From Calamus simplicifolius (lineage: Eukaryota > Streptophyta > Magnoliopsida > Arecales > Arecaceae), in NCBI GenBank assembly GCA_900491605.1, contig UESW01005000.1:459830-523829 (forward strand): 64,000 nucleotides of DNA, read 5' to 3'. Below the pieces are notes generated by a model. The model was not told where the DNA came from. It did not search any database and worked only from the letters and a program-made list of their open reading frames with translations. Position numbers and translations under genes: made by a program. This document shows, piece after piece, positions 1-12,364 of the stretch (position 1 is its first letter; each line of letters opens with the position of its first letter).

Positions 1-744
1 CTGGCCTTGATGGCAGTAGCATAAGAATAGCTCGGGTTGCCGAGGCATAAGGTTGGCCGAACCTGCCGAAGTACAATGTGGTTGGCCGAGTCGGACTTCT
101 GTGAAGCATGGAGTCAAGAACTCTTTGTCTCGGCTTTATGACGCCATCCTTCCTTACGCAAAAAGTGCCGGGCAACGTTGCAGCCATAAATGCAAGGAGA
201 TAAGGCATTAAATGCCTTAAAGCAGGTAAATGCACATGGCCTTTATGAGGCCATAATTGCGTTGGTGCGAAGGTCATAGCGCGGTTGCGGAAACCGAGCT
301 AGAGTGCCGAAGCATGTTGGCCGAAGCATATTTACCGATGCATGTTTGCCGAAGTATATTTGCCGAACTATATTTACCGAGGCATGTTGGCCGAGCTATA
401 CTTGTTGAACTATATTTGCCGAGGCATGTTGGCCGAACTATACTTTTTCTCTTATCTTTTTATTCCATTAAATGCTGGCTAAGTCATTATGACCGTTTCT
501 GCACCATTAAATGCTCCAGCCTATTGATTTGACTTCCGGATATTAATGAGGGGGCCCTTGGGAGAACCCACGCACATGACGTGGCCCTTTTTTCTCTCTT
601 GTTCTCTTTCTTCATTATGAGGAGACTCTTGTTGCTAGAATGTCGCGCCAACAGGCCAGCTGGCAAGCAGGGCATTTGGACTGGGCGCAACCCAATCGTC
701 GATGTGAGCGATCAATAATATGATGACCATTTTATCCCTCATCA
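1..744 (-). mobile_element. E1 5' LTR (partial, Tat-type Ty3/gypsy)
   Basis: The stretch matches the LTR at 15097-16447 in reverse orientation almost base for base; its 3' (R/U5) end lies off the window. In element sense it starts at 744 with TGATGAGGG. It contains a degenerate GCCGA-rich run of about 24-bp units (about 296-440). It shares with 15097-16447 several variants absent from the LTR at 11030-12364: CATCCTTCC against CATCATTCC, CTTCTGTG against CTTATGTG, and absence of a short insertion after CATAAATGC. The bases just outside it (745-749, ATAAT) are the reverse complement of those after 16447 (ATTAT). I therefore pair it with 15097-16447 as two LTRs of one insertion. Confidence 0.85.
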
Positions 745-1090
745 ATAATCATTCCTGGCTTCGGTACCATGAGATTAGAAGACTACGTCCAATTAATAAT
801 TATTTCTTTACTTGTAGTAACCTTCTCATAATTTCTTCGGCGCGGCACCATGAGATTGGAAGGCTCGTCTAGTTAATAATTATTCTTGACTTCGGCACCA
901 TGAGATTGGAAGACTGCGTTTAATTAATAATTACTTCTGACTTGTAGTAACCTCCCCATCATTTCTTCCGGCACCATGAGATTGGAAGACTCGTCTAATT
1001 AATAACTATTCATGACTTCGGATTCGAAGACGCATCTAATTAATATCACTATGAGATTGGAAGAGTCAACTAATTAATAATTATTCCTGA
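745..1090. repeat. degenerate host tandem array interrupted by E1
   Basis: About five imperfect units of roughly 50-80 bp share the cores CATGAGATTGGAAGACT and AATTAATAATTATT. Some carry an added TAACCTCCCCATCATTTC block. The same unit types recur in reverse complement at 16448-16530, on the far side of E1. They are not part of the LTR, so they are best read as the repeat into which E1 inserted. Origin of the array is unknown. Confidence 0.7.
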
Positions 1091-3330
1091 CTTATATAAT
1101 TGCTTACGGTCCATTATTCTACTCGTCTGTTAATTTCTTAATTGAAAGGAAGCACGAAGGTTCCCGACGAGTATTACGGCCAAGTCGTTCCGGGAGGCAA
1201 GCTGTATTTCGTGACTTAGGCTATGTTTGAATGTTGAAGGGGAAAAAAGAGAAGAGTAAAAAAAAGATAAGGAATGTAAGTGGCTATGGTCATGGGTTAA
1301 CTGATTGGGGCTAACCCCAATAGTTGGTTCAAGTCAATTCGACTCAAACCATACTCTTTTTGGCTCAATTTGCTTCAAGCTGGTCCAAAAAGCAAACCGG
1401 TTAGTCAATTTGGTTAACATATCTAGCCATTTTCATATGGATTTGAGTTAGCTAGACCCAACCACATTGATTAAGTTATCTTGGTTGGAACCCAAAACCT
1501 ATAAAGTTATGAATTAAACAGTTCATTCGGGTCGAGCTTATTATGACCCTGATTTAAACCAAGTCTAAGGTATTTTGAACCCAATTTACCTGAACCATTC
1601 TAATTTTCAGTGAGCCAACCTTTCTTGGTAATAAATCTAAACCGGTCTGACCCAATCCCAGAGCTAGTTCATTCCAATCTAAGATCCAAATTGATTCAAC
1701 TAATAGAGCTTGATCCATTTGACCTGAGCCCAGTCTAATTTCCTTGAACCAGAATTTGAATTAGAATCAGACTATTAGGCCAGCATCACTAATTAGGAGT
1801 GCTTAATGTGGGTTCAAGCTAATTTATCTTGGAATTGGTTTAATTGAACCCTATCTAGTCAAGTTATGACCTGGTTGGTCAAAATAAGCCCTCATTACGA
1901 GGCGTAATGATTAAATAACCTGAAATAAGTTAGTGTATGCTTAATAAAGCTTACCTGATGGTCTAGGTAATTGAAGTATAGAGTTTGGATTTATTTAAGC
2001 TTAGATGTAGTTGTAAGAGGGCTAGGATGCCTATAAATGTATTTTAGCAATTTGATTAATGAAGTTGAGGATTTATTTGATTGTATGAAGATAATTGTGA
2101 GAGATTGTACTGTTGATTGAATTAGATTTAAGAATTTGATTAGCGATCTATATAAGAATCTTACACCTACTCTTACATAATATATTTATTTTTTGCATAC
2201 ATTTTATAACATATCATGAATTTATATGCATTGATTTATCAACATGTTTTGACTATGCATATATATATATACTTAACTCAACTCATCTAAGCCTTTTTCC
2301 AACTATACGGGGTTGGCTACATGAATTGCTACTTCCTTCACTCTGCTCTATTTAGAACTAAGTTGACATTTAAATTACAAATAGTTATATAATGACATAT
2401 ATATGATATATGTTTTGCTAAAATATTATGATGTGAGTGATTTATATTATGGTATACCACGTATGGTGCTATCATGGGTCTTATGATAGGATGTTGTTAT
2501 TGCTGTAAAAATATGTGATGCGATGGTATGATGTTTGGCATATGTACTAATTACTATGAGTTGCAAAGGTAGCATTAGGAACTGGCCATATATCGGAGTA
2601 AAACCCAATGTAGAACCCATTATGACCTAGGGTGATGCTCTAAATTAGTTCATGGCATCTTGCATGATTAGCTGTTAATACGTCACACTAGTTTGAGCAG
2701 ACTTGGCTAGGTCCAATCTAGCTTTGATACTATTGCATTAGAGGCAAGGCTGAGAGTCAAATAAAGCCTAATATAGAACCAGTTTACTCTGACTGGATTT
2801 ATGACATGTGACACTAATGTGAGATCTATTTTGGGCATGAAGAGATCGATAAGTTAGGTTTACATACATTGAATACTAGTAAGGCTGCTACTCTAATATG
2901 TATCTTCTATATACCCATACATTAGTAAGGTTGTTACTCCAGTGTATGCGGGTATCGAAAAGTCTGTTACTCTGACATCGTTGCTTTGATTTTGGGAGTT
3001 TGGCATCAAATGATGTAGCCTGAGCAAAAGAATTATTATGCATTAATGCTTGGTTTGATCCATGATGTTTTAATTCAGTATATATATGATAAACACATAA
3101 ATAATCATCATAAACCTATTAATTAATAGGTCAAATTACCTTTCTTATTTAATATTTAATTATTTATATAATATTTGAGGTAAAACTTTAGCAACTTAAA
3201 AGATTGATTTTAGGAGTCTAACGATACAAACAGTACTCAAATTGAACTTAAATGAGCTCGAAATTATATATAACTTTATATAAGTTGCTCTAATTACTAC
3301 AATATAGTTATGATCTTAAGCATCTACATG
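1091..3330. other. AT-rich host DNA without recognisable genes
   Basis: No long open frame or known domain is visible. A motif at about 2286-2330 (CATCTAAGCC then GGGGTTGGCTACATGAA) resembles a segment repeated in many plant genomes that I associate with SINE-like repeats, but no full SINE can be delimited. If the exon at 3331-3455 is real, part of this stretch is its promoter or an upstream intron. Confidence 0.5.
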
Positions 3331-3455
3331 CAGGACGTTGAATCCCAACATGGGGGCCAACTACCAGCCGCTGAGGGGCCAACTCCTACTGAGGCAATTG
3401 GGGGGGTTGAATTGCCCATCAAGGATGGAGCTACGGAAGGCTCAGGCCTGCACGA
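3331..3455 (+). CDS. candidate host exon (unknown product)
   Basis: A GC-richer block of about 125 nt stands out in AT-rich DNA. It is preceded by an acceptor-like ATGCAG and followed by a donor-like GAG|GTAATC. The open frame encodes a hydrophilic segment (DVESQHGGQLPAAEGP, later ELPIKDGATEGSGLHE) with no domain I recognise. It might be an upstream exon of the membrane-protein gene at 10728-11029, which would imply a 7-kb intron. That link is inference from strand and position only. Confidence 0.35.
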
Positions 3456-6400
3456 GGTAATCATCAATTTTCCTCAGGGTTTCAATTTGAATGTACATTA
3501 TATTTTTTTTTTAAACGATATGTTCGATGTGGGATTAAAAAATTATGGATGAAAAGTCAAAAAACAATATTTTTAATGTAAATTTTAAGAAGATATGATT
3601 TTTTTCCATATTTAATTTATCTATGAAGAAAAAGATATTTCAATAAGATTAATAAAAAAAATAAAAATACTATTAATATTTTATTAAAATCATTAATATG
3701 TAAATATGAGATGCGAGAGAGGGGTGATAATTTAATATTTTATTAGTTTCAATATTTTTACTTTATTTTTGTTACTTTTATCCATCCCTTATGTATTACC
3801 ACGTACGGTATAAGAGGTAATGGAGGAAAACATCATCCTCCTTAAAAATTTAATCTTGTATTAGGTATTCTAGGTATTCTTGAGAGGGGATAAAAATTAA
3901 CGCTTGTACGAGGGAAATAAAAATAATAGTAACTTTTCATTCTCCCTTCAATCCAAACCTAATGCATCCTTAGGCATAGTTTTGTTTATGTCATTATTTT
4001 TCATGTTTTACCGTTCATAAGGTTATATATTAGTTGTGCATTAAATAGTTTGCAAACATAATCCAATAGTTTAACTAAATAATATATCAGATACCTATTA
4101 TCTATCCCAACTTGATGTCTGACTATTTAGCTCAATGTTGAATTGTAGTGTAGAGTTTTAACTAGGTTTCTTTTAGGTTTGATCTAACAAATATGTTTTA
4201 GGTTTGGTGTGTATACGACCAAACCCAACTTGACCCCGGTGGGCTGAAATTCTCATCCCCCTGCTCCTCTATCCTTTTCTCTGTCCTCTCTTCCTCCTGC
4301 TTCAGCTCCAGAATTATGGTCTCCTTACTCTAACCATGACCCTCCTTGAAACGCCTTGTTGAGTTCTTGTCTCACAATACAACAACAATTTAATCACCAA
4401 TCCTAACGCTTGAACACTCATCCACTTCGTCAACTACCTAGGAGCTATTTAGCTTAATATTAATGATATTTTTGCCTTGGCAAATTTGTTGCTGTAGAGC
4501 CTGGTGTGGCAGAGATCATAGGTCGTGGGTTCGTGTAATCGTCCAAGAAGAGAGAAGAATAAGCATGCAGAATCCTTTCTTTCTGTTAATCAACTTGTCT
4601 CTCTCCTCTTCTCTAACGCACATGATTCCCTTTTTCTTGCATTTCATCCCTCTTACACATTGATGCCCTAGATCTCTAGAGCTTTTTGCTGCTACTATCT
4701 AATCCCTAGACGTCTTTCTTGCAACCAGTTTTCCAAGGATGAAGAAAGCTGCACGTTCTTGGAGGAGAAAAAAATCCTAGCAGCCCTTCATCGAAGAAGC
4801 CATTCCTTTCTTGATTGTGGATCAGATCTGAAGGTTCATGTGTGAAGAAAGAGAGATCACGACCCTCTCTTGTAATCTTGGGGCACAAAAAATAAAGAAA
4901 AACCCTAGTTACCATCTATTGGGGGAAATTATCAAGATCAAGATTCAAAATTCTGCTACAGAATTTTAGCAGGGGTATCATTTTGCTTCTACATTTTCAC
5001 ACGACTTGGAAATGGTCAGATTCATGCCATTCTCCAAAGGTTGAAAGAGGACGAATTCCCCTTCAGTTGTTGCATTCCTATGCCATGCCATCAAGTACAT
5101 GATCTAGAGCTCTAGTCCTATAATGGAGTCATCGTCAAGCTTGACAAATGCTTACGCTCCAATCACATAACAGAAACTGGTTAACCGATATTAGAAAAAA
5201 TCAGGGAGCAAAAGAAAAAAAAAAGTAGGAGAAATAAAGCACTACAGCTTAAGGACGACTCCAGTGCTTACCCAGTCGTTGTACTATATATAGAATCTAA
5301 AGACTAGACATGCATGTATATCTAAGATGACCACAAGTCGTTCAAAGTTGATAGAATTCATATTAAGATGGCAGTATTGTGGTTATTTATGTGCATTTAA
5401 AAATTTTTATATTAAGATATCGATTAGACTAGTTCTTCCAAATGAATGGATCATGGACCAGATTTAGAAATATGAGTTCAGTTCTTCCAATAATTTGGTC
5501 AGAACTTGTTTGGTGATATATTCATAATTTATTAAAATGCTGATGCTACTTTTACAAGCCGTGGTCCAAGACTTTTACAATTGTTATCATTTGCATTTGT
5601 ACCATTTAATATAAAGCTTTTAAATATGAAGAAATTTGATGATCTCCTCTGATTTTGTCGAAAGTCGGATACAATAATAACCTGAGATTGTGTAGTCTAA
5701 TTCACATCCAAGGATCACCCCGGTAGTTTCTCTCCCTGGATCCGCTCAAGATGATGCGGTTATTCAGATGAGCTCAGAATAATGACCTCTCAACTATATT
5801 AGTAACTTAAATTCCTACATGTTAACTTTTTTGATACCTTGACATCAAAATTAAAATTTCATCCTTTTTTTTTCTGATGAGTCTGTACAACTCGTTGTCT
5901 GATTCTCGCTACTGCAGTTGTGCATCTCTTTTTTTTGGTTAATCAGCTCTAGAGGAAGGTATTTGCCTAATAGAAAAGTTCTGCATCGCACGCGCTGATT
6001 GATCGCATGTATATGCAACACGCATATATGCGCAAAAGAATAAAATTATTTTTAATCATGTGTGACTGCATGCATGCACGATCAATCACTGCGTGTGATG
6101 TGCACGATCTGCATCATACATGTTGCACAAAGATATTTCCTTGTCTAATTCTCTTTCAACCCACTAACAAGCAACATGTAGTTGAGCCAGAAAAATGTAT
6201 TCTTTTTAGTCCTTGTACGCTCTCTATATGCAGTAACTGTATTGCAAAATTTAAAGTGCTTTGGATGTGTTATATTATTTGTTTGTTATCTGGAGGACAG
6301 AAAAAGATAGATCGATAGATAGATCTAGAGAGGGAGAGAAGCAACATAGTAAAAATAAATGTGAAGGATGGGACATAATTTCATAGTGATCATATGATGT

Positions 6401-7390
6401 AGTATTAACTGTATATGAATTTTTTTTTTTTTTTTTATTGAGAACTTTGACATGGGAAAATGTTTTATGCATTGGACCTCGGTGCACAAAGCATGCACGG
6501 GGCATGCCCATTGGCCGTGTGAATAGTATTTAGGAATTTGTACAACTTTTAGTTTACGGCAATAATATTTATGGTGATAACAGTGAAACTATCTATATAG
6601 TACAAACAAAGAGTTGGAAGAGTTTTATTTGATTTAGTGTAACTCTACAGAACATTGATAATTTTTTAAGGTATTAGGCATGATTATCTCTATGCCATTA
6701 GACATTGTATGTCAACTATAGTTGTATTAAGCATGACCACATGGCATATACACAACTAGGAAATAAAGGGTATGTTACTTCAGAGAATAATTTACAGAAC
6801 ATTGACTGCAATCTTGATATTTATTCATCTATCAAGAAGCCGTTCTAAATGATTAACTAGCTTCATGGACAAGGAAAATAATGTAACGAACATCATTTAT
6901 TCTGCAAAGTGACACTAGCATAGAAAACTATAGGATTTTTTTTTAAGAAAAATGAAGCTACCATTTGTTATCATTTCACTTTTACATATAATGCATCACC
7001 TCAATGATATTTTTCAAATTATATTCTTTTTTTATCTGCTTATGATTTAATATCATGTTTTATCTGCTTATTTTCAAATTATAGTGTGTTGGTTTCAGGC
7101 AGTCATTTTCTTGAAAACAATCTTTCTAGTTGTAATGTTTTATTATGTTGAGATACATGCGTCAACTTAATTAGTGTGTTTGTAAAGCACTATCTTTCAA
7201 CAATTATTCTCAATGTTAATGTGTATATATGTGTGTTTCTCAAGAAATTTCTAACAAACCACTGGATTTGGTCTAGCATGTTGTGGTTGATGTCTAAGCG
7301 CTAAACAAGTCTGATCATATGACATGAACTAGAGATTGGTTATGAGCTGGCCGGTTTGAGATTGGATTAGGTTTTATTTTAGTAGGATAG
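3456..7390. other. AT-rich host DNA, possible large intron
   Basis: Homopolymer runs (T-runs near 3502, 5867 and 6421) and short random open frames only. A B-box-like GTGGGTTCGTG near 4525 was noted, but no matching A box or tail delimits a SINE. I see no supported gene. Confidence 0.5.
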
Positions 7391-7806
7391 GGTATGTTTG
7401 GTATGCGGGGCAGGATAGAATAAGAGAGAGATGTGATAATATAAAATTATACGATCTATATTTGGTGCAAGATAGAATAGCAAACTAAATAATATAAAAT
7501 ATATCCTATCCTATGCATGGTGTTAAACAGAATTGGATAGGATTATTGATATAGTTTTTTAGTTTAATAATTATATCTTTATAAAAATAATAGCAGCATA
7601 TTACTTATTGTTGAAGATAAGGGCAAAAGAGAGAAAATAATAATAGTCAGATAAGATAAAAGAAAAACGACTTGTTATAGATTATCCCTTTTTCAACTGG
7701 TTTATAGTTTTATGAGATAAAATTTTATCGTATCTTTGGGGATAATAAACATAAGATGATTAAAAAAATTCTATCCTCTTTCTAATTTGGGGATAATAAC
7801 CATACC
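7391..7806. mobile_element. possible MITE with imperfect terminal repeats
   Basis: The left end GGTATGTTTGGTAT and the reverse complement of the right end (GGTATGGTTATTAT) agree at about 11 of 14 positions over a 416-bp AT-rich segment. The interior is rich in GGATAG/CTATCC motifs, as in the MITE at 30501-30841. No clean target-site duplication was found, so the boundaries are tentative. Confidence 0.35.
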
Positions 7807-10727
7807 TCACATGATGATCTTATGGTTTGGTAGTATCATGGACATGCATCACATGATGGAATAGAAAGAGCTAGACGGACCGTCATGTTCCAAATGCAAA
7901 GTGGTAAGTAAAGTAGTCCTAGACCAAATAGGAAAGACACTAGCGGCAGTACTGTTGAAATAAACTGAGCAAGCTAATTGTTTTAAGCAGCATAGCATAT
8001 GAAAAATTAGGCTGAAATATTCTATTTTGAGATAATTGATGAGATGGGGTTCATTGAAAAAGCTTTGCGAGAAATCATTTATGAACATTTGGTTGGATAG
8101 TAGAGTACTGTAAAAACCATGCCGTGAGTGTGACATCAGAAAAGGGAATTAGCTAACATGGAGTCATACATATAATAAAGATAGTTAAGGGTAAATTTGA
8201 AATTTGATTCTATAAATACTACCCAAGAGCTTAATGTAAGTAGACCTTCAACACATCTCCATGAGAGGTAAAGAAAAGGCATCAACAAGCAGTTAACTGG
8301 TCTCTATTTTATTTCACAGTTAGGTGCAGTAAAATTCACGAACCGTTACCACCTGAGAAGTACCAACTTTAAATCTAGAATTTAAATTATCCTAGATTGC
8401 CCAAATTTACAAACCTGAACCCTATATGAGTTTACGTTCAAATAGTTGTTTTTGTTTGGTCCTCTTTTATCTAAAGCTTCAAGTGGTCAGATTGAAAGGT
8501 CCAATAAAATTTTGACGTGAGGCCCACCCCTATATGCACATCCTAATCTGGGTAGACCATAAAATCTTTCTCATTTTCATTAACCTCTCCATATTTCTTC
8601 CTTTTTTTTCACTTTCTCTCTAGTTAAATATTTCTTTTTCACTTTGCAACCCTTTCTTTGTTCTTCTGTTCACTTTATTTTAGTTGTTCCACTGCCATTA
8701 AAATAATCTTGATGGTTTCTTATCTTCTAATTATTAGTACGATCAATTTAGTTGTTGTGACTTATGATTTTTCAACAAAGTCCAAAGAAACCTATGTTTT
8801 TGCCCCAGCTTTATGGATGGTTAATTTGTTATGCTTACTAAGGTTTCTTTTTTAATTTCTTCTGTCTCAAAAGATGCCCATGAATGTTATCAGAAGTGAC
8901 ATATGTGATTAGACTTTTAATAAGACATGACTCCTTAAATATTTACATGTGGCCCTTAGAATTCCATATTAATTGGTTTCCAGTTTTCTGATAACTGGTA
9001 TTCCTATTTCTTGCCAAAGAAAATAGAGGGGAAAAGATTGTATTAATTATAGACCCTCAAAGATTAAGGTGGTAAAGAATGGGTCAAAGTAATTATGAGG
9101 TTAATTAATTAAATAAATATAAGCATAGAGGGAATTTAAATCCATCATTTATAGCAAACTTGAGCTCTATTATCATATTAATTAACTAATAGACCTAAAA
9201 AGCTTAAGTTGAGAAAAATGTCAACAATGCATAAGGCCTAACATCTATCCTAGTTCTGGTGGTGTATTGATTGGACCTATCAAGAAATATTTTCCCTCCT
9301 TATAAAAGGGAGGATTATCTTATTTTCTTGATTTATACCATCTTCTCTTTTAAAGTTTCACTAAATTATTTATGATTTTTCAATGGTGTTCATCAAGGTT
9401 ATTAATGGTCCAATTTAGAAGTCTTAGATACTCCAATATATCTTGTGAAACAAACTCAAATATTTTTCCCGTGCACAGGCATTGAAAAATGCTACTCTTG
9501 AGATTTTTTCCAAGACATAAGAACTTGTTCATCTTCTTTTAGCATAATTAATGATGAAATTTGTATACTATTTTGAGATATTCAAACATGAAAGTAGTCT
9601 TCTTATCTAGTACTCATATTCAAGGTAAAAGTCATCCATGTCACTTGTTTCCAAGGGACCGCCTCACAAACTTCATGTATCTATGAAAGAAAAATGTAAA
9701 CTATGAGATTTCGTTGTTTTTACTCATCATATTTAAACTTTGATGGCATAATTGAGAAATACAGGTTCACCTAGGTTAAAAAAGGGATGCTTTAGAACTC
9801 CTGACAAGGAGCATGAACCATTAGGCATAGCAACAATTTTCTCTACAATATTAAGAAGCTTTTGAATCATTTACAAATCTATTTTTTCTATTTCATTCTC
9901 CAAATTACTAAAAAATAATAATTTTATGTATATTGCACCTATTCATAAAATAATTGTAACTATAGGTTGTGACTAATTACTTGATTGCTTAGATGATTTG
10001 TTATTTATTTTTTCCTTGTACTAGTTTTTACAAGAAATACTTTCATATCAAAATTTTTCAATTTATTTTTGAATATTTCTTTGTTTACTTATATAGCCCA
10101 ATTATAGCCTATTGTCCAACTTGCAACTACCCCATAATGATGCTTTATGATAGTTTGAAAAAAAATTATAGATGATTTCATATAAGTTGTCCTAGTTGTT
10201 ATAATAGATAGTTGTGATCTAAGGCACCCAAATATCTGCGTGCAATGTATTTTTACATGTATTGCCAATAAAATGTTACTTATCACGATATCTTCTGGTT
10301 CTAAATATGAAAAGGAGTCATAAGATTCTCAAAATAAGGTTTCACAATCAACCTTTTCTAAAATAATCTGGAATTCGTTAGAAAAGCTATGAGTAAACAT
10401 TAAAGGGCCCATCTATTTTCAGTAGATTGGTGACTAGATGTCTTCTTTGTTAGACTAAAACTTAGTTAATTCTTTTTTCAGAGAAAAATATGTGTTTCGT
10501 CTAAAGTTAGATTGCTGTATATATATATATGTCTTTAAATTGCTACATATGTCTAGGATTATAATGAGTCAAAAATCATTTTTTTTACTTTTTTCCCATT
10601 ACATTCAAGTTGGATTTTTATCTATCATATCCACTAATTTATATCATATTGTTGATGCTCTATTGTTATCAATCATTTCATTCTATTACTAGCCTGAAAC
10701 TAAAGCCACTTTCCATTATCATGCAAG
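7807..10727. other. AT-rich host DNA, no supported gene
   Basis: Only short shadow frames are present. A pyrimidine-rich tract at 8570-8660 and a short (TA)n at about 10516-10530 are the only compositional features. If the flanking exons belong to one gene this is intronic. Confidence 0.45.
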
Positions 10728-11029
10728 GATGAATCAAACGGTATGAGAGAGGAGGCTGCAATACTAGAAGAACAGATAAAGAATGCCTTAAAATTTGCTT
10801 ACTTCTCAACCGGTATGGCTGGTGCTGGAATCTTAAGTTTTCTTTCTGAACTCATTGGTAATCAAGAAGGACAGACCAACAATATCCACCTCAAGATTTG
10901 CATCGTCCTCACACTAGCTACCATTGTATCTGGAGCCAGCATAATTCTAATTACATTCCTACATCCGCGCATCCGTGTTTCTATCCAGATTATCAATGAT
11001 CTCAAGTATGCAACCTTAGTGTTGCTGAT
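10728..11029 (+). pseudogene. host membrane-protein exon truncated by an LTR
   Basis: An open frame runs from an acceptor-like CATGCAAG at 10720-10727 into the LTR at 11030. It starts DESNGMREEAAILEEQ, a charged helix, followed by hydrophobic stretches YFSTGMAGAGILSFL, ICIVLTLATIVSGASIILI and YATLVLLI, giving two or three membrane segments. Codon use and the hydropathy pattern look like a genuine protein, but I do not recognise the family. The frame continues into the LTR as an artificial tail ending at 11093. The rest of the gene is not on the far side of the LTR; the inversion proposed below would place it off the left edge of the window. An upstream exon may be 3331-3455. Confidence 0.55.
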
Positions 11030-12364
11030 TGTTGTCGCTGAAATCCGTCCTCTGGCTCGGGCGCGATCGGGCTGCAGCGGGGCTCCCTCCTAGGCGGACC
11101 TGCAAGACATCCTCACGCGAGAGGCGTTGGGGGTGGCCCTCTGCGGAAGACCCTCCGACGCCCAAGTCAGTGGAGACCAGCAATCAACAAATATGGGGAG
11201 AAGGATCCCCCGGGAAGAGTTCCTCCGAGCTCTCGTGGGAGCTTTCATGGCGGAGTGTAAGAACTGTAAATGAAAAATGAGCGTAGAATAGCCGTACCTG
11301 AGAGGCTTGAGGGTGGTAGTATTTATAGGCGGTCACCTGACATTTTGGACGTGCTCTGTATGAGGTCTGAAAGTTGTTGGGATTCGAAACGGATTCGAAT
11401 CAGGTTGTTACAGGGCCGGTAGGATCCATATCTGGTTAGTTAGAGGATCGACGACTGGGAGGCGGGGAGAGATGGCCGATGGATCGAGACTCAATGGCTG
11501 CGTGGTCCCTAGGCCACTATTGTAGGTCCTAGGCCACATCTTGGCATGATTCCTTGTTTGGAATCTTATTCTGTTACAGTGAATTTGAACTCTCCCGCGC
11601 CAGATTTCGCAGAGGTCTGAAGTAGCTCGGATCGAATGGCCGAGGAATGGTCTGGCCTTGATGGCAGTAGCATAAGAATAGCTCGGGTTGCCGAGGCATA
11701 AGGTTGGCCGAACCTGCCGAAGTACAATGTGGTTGGCCGAGTCGGACTTATGTGAAGCATGGAGTCAAGAACTCTTTGTCTCGGCTTTATGACGCCATCA
11801 TTCCTTACGCAAAAAGTGCAAAGGGGCAACGTTGCAGCCATAAATGCCTTAATGATGGAAGGAGATAAGGCATTAAATGCCTTAAAGTAGGTAAATGCAC
11901 ATGGCCTTTATGAGGTCATAATTGCGTTGGTGTGAAGGTCATAGCGCGGTTGTGGAAACCGAGCTAGAGTGCCGAAGCATGTTGGCCGAAGCATATTTAC
12001 CGATGCATGTTTGCCGAAGTATATTTGCCGAACTATATTTGCCGAACTATATTTACCGAGGCATGTTGGCCGAGCTATACTTGCCGAATTATTTGCCGAG
12101 GCATGTTGGCCGAACTATACTTTTTCTTTTCTCTTTTTATTCCATTAAATGCTGGCTAAGTCATTATGACCGTTTCTGCACCATTAAATGCTCCAGCCTA
12201 TTGATTTGACTTCTGGATATTAATGAGGGAGCCCTTGGGAGAACCCACGCACGTGAAGTGGCCCTTTTTTCTCTCTTGTTCTCTTCATTATGAAGAGACT
12301 CTTGTTGCTAGAATGTCGCGCTAACAGGCCAGCTGGCAAGCAGGGCATTTGGACTGGGCGCAAC
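11030..12364 (-). mobile_element. E2 LTR, truncated at its 5' end
   Basis: Minus-sense LTR related to E1 and E3. Its 3' end (CAACA in element sense) is at 11030, directly against the host exon. A TATA box (TATTTATA read on plus) lies at 11320-11327. It carries variants that separate it from both E1 LTRs, so it belongs to another element. The first 60 or so bases of the LTR are missing: matching stops at CAAC (12361-12364) and array DNA follows. The host-side 5 bp is CTGAT (11025-11029); the partner TSD is not in the window. Confidence 0.8.
11320..11327 (-). promoter_or_regulatory. TATA box of E2 LTR
   Basis: TATAAATA on the minus strand, at the same relative place as in the LTRs of E1 (16151-16158) and E3 (17101-17108, 27224-27231), just downstream of a CAGGTGA-type motif. 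Confidence 0.6.

Noticed and set aside
1208..3975. Large TIR element suggested by GGCTATGTTTGAATG and a similar inverted end with TTA
   Set aside because: The ends align only loosely with gaps, and the interior shows no symmetry or transposase.
4463..4663. tRNA-derived SINE suggested by a B-box-like GTGGGTTCG
   Set aside because: No convincing A box at the right distance, no tail and no TSD.
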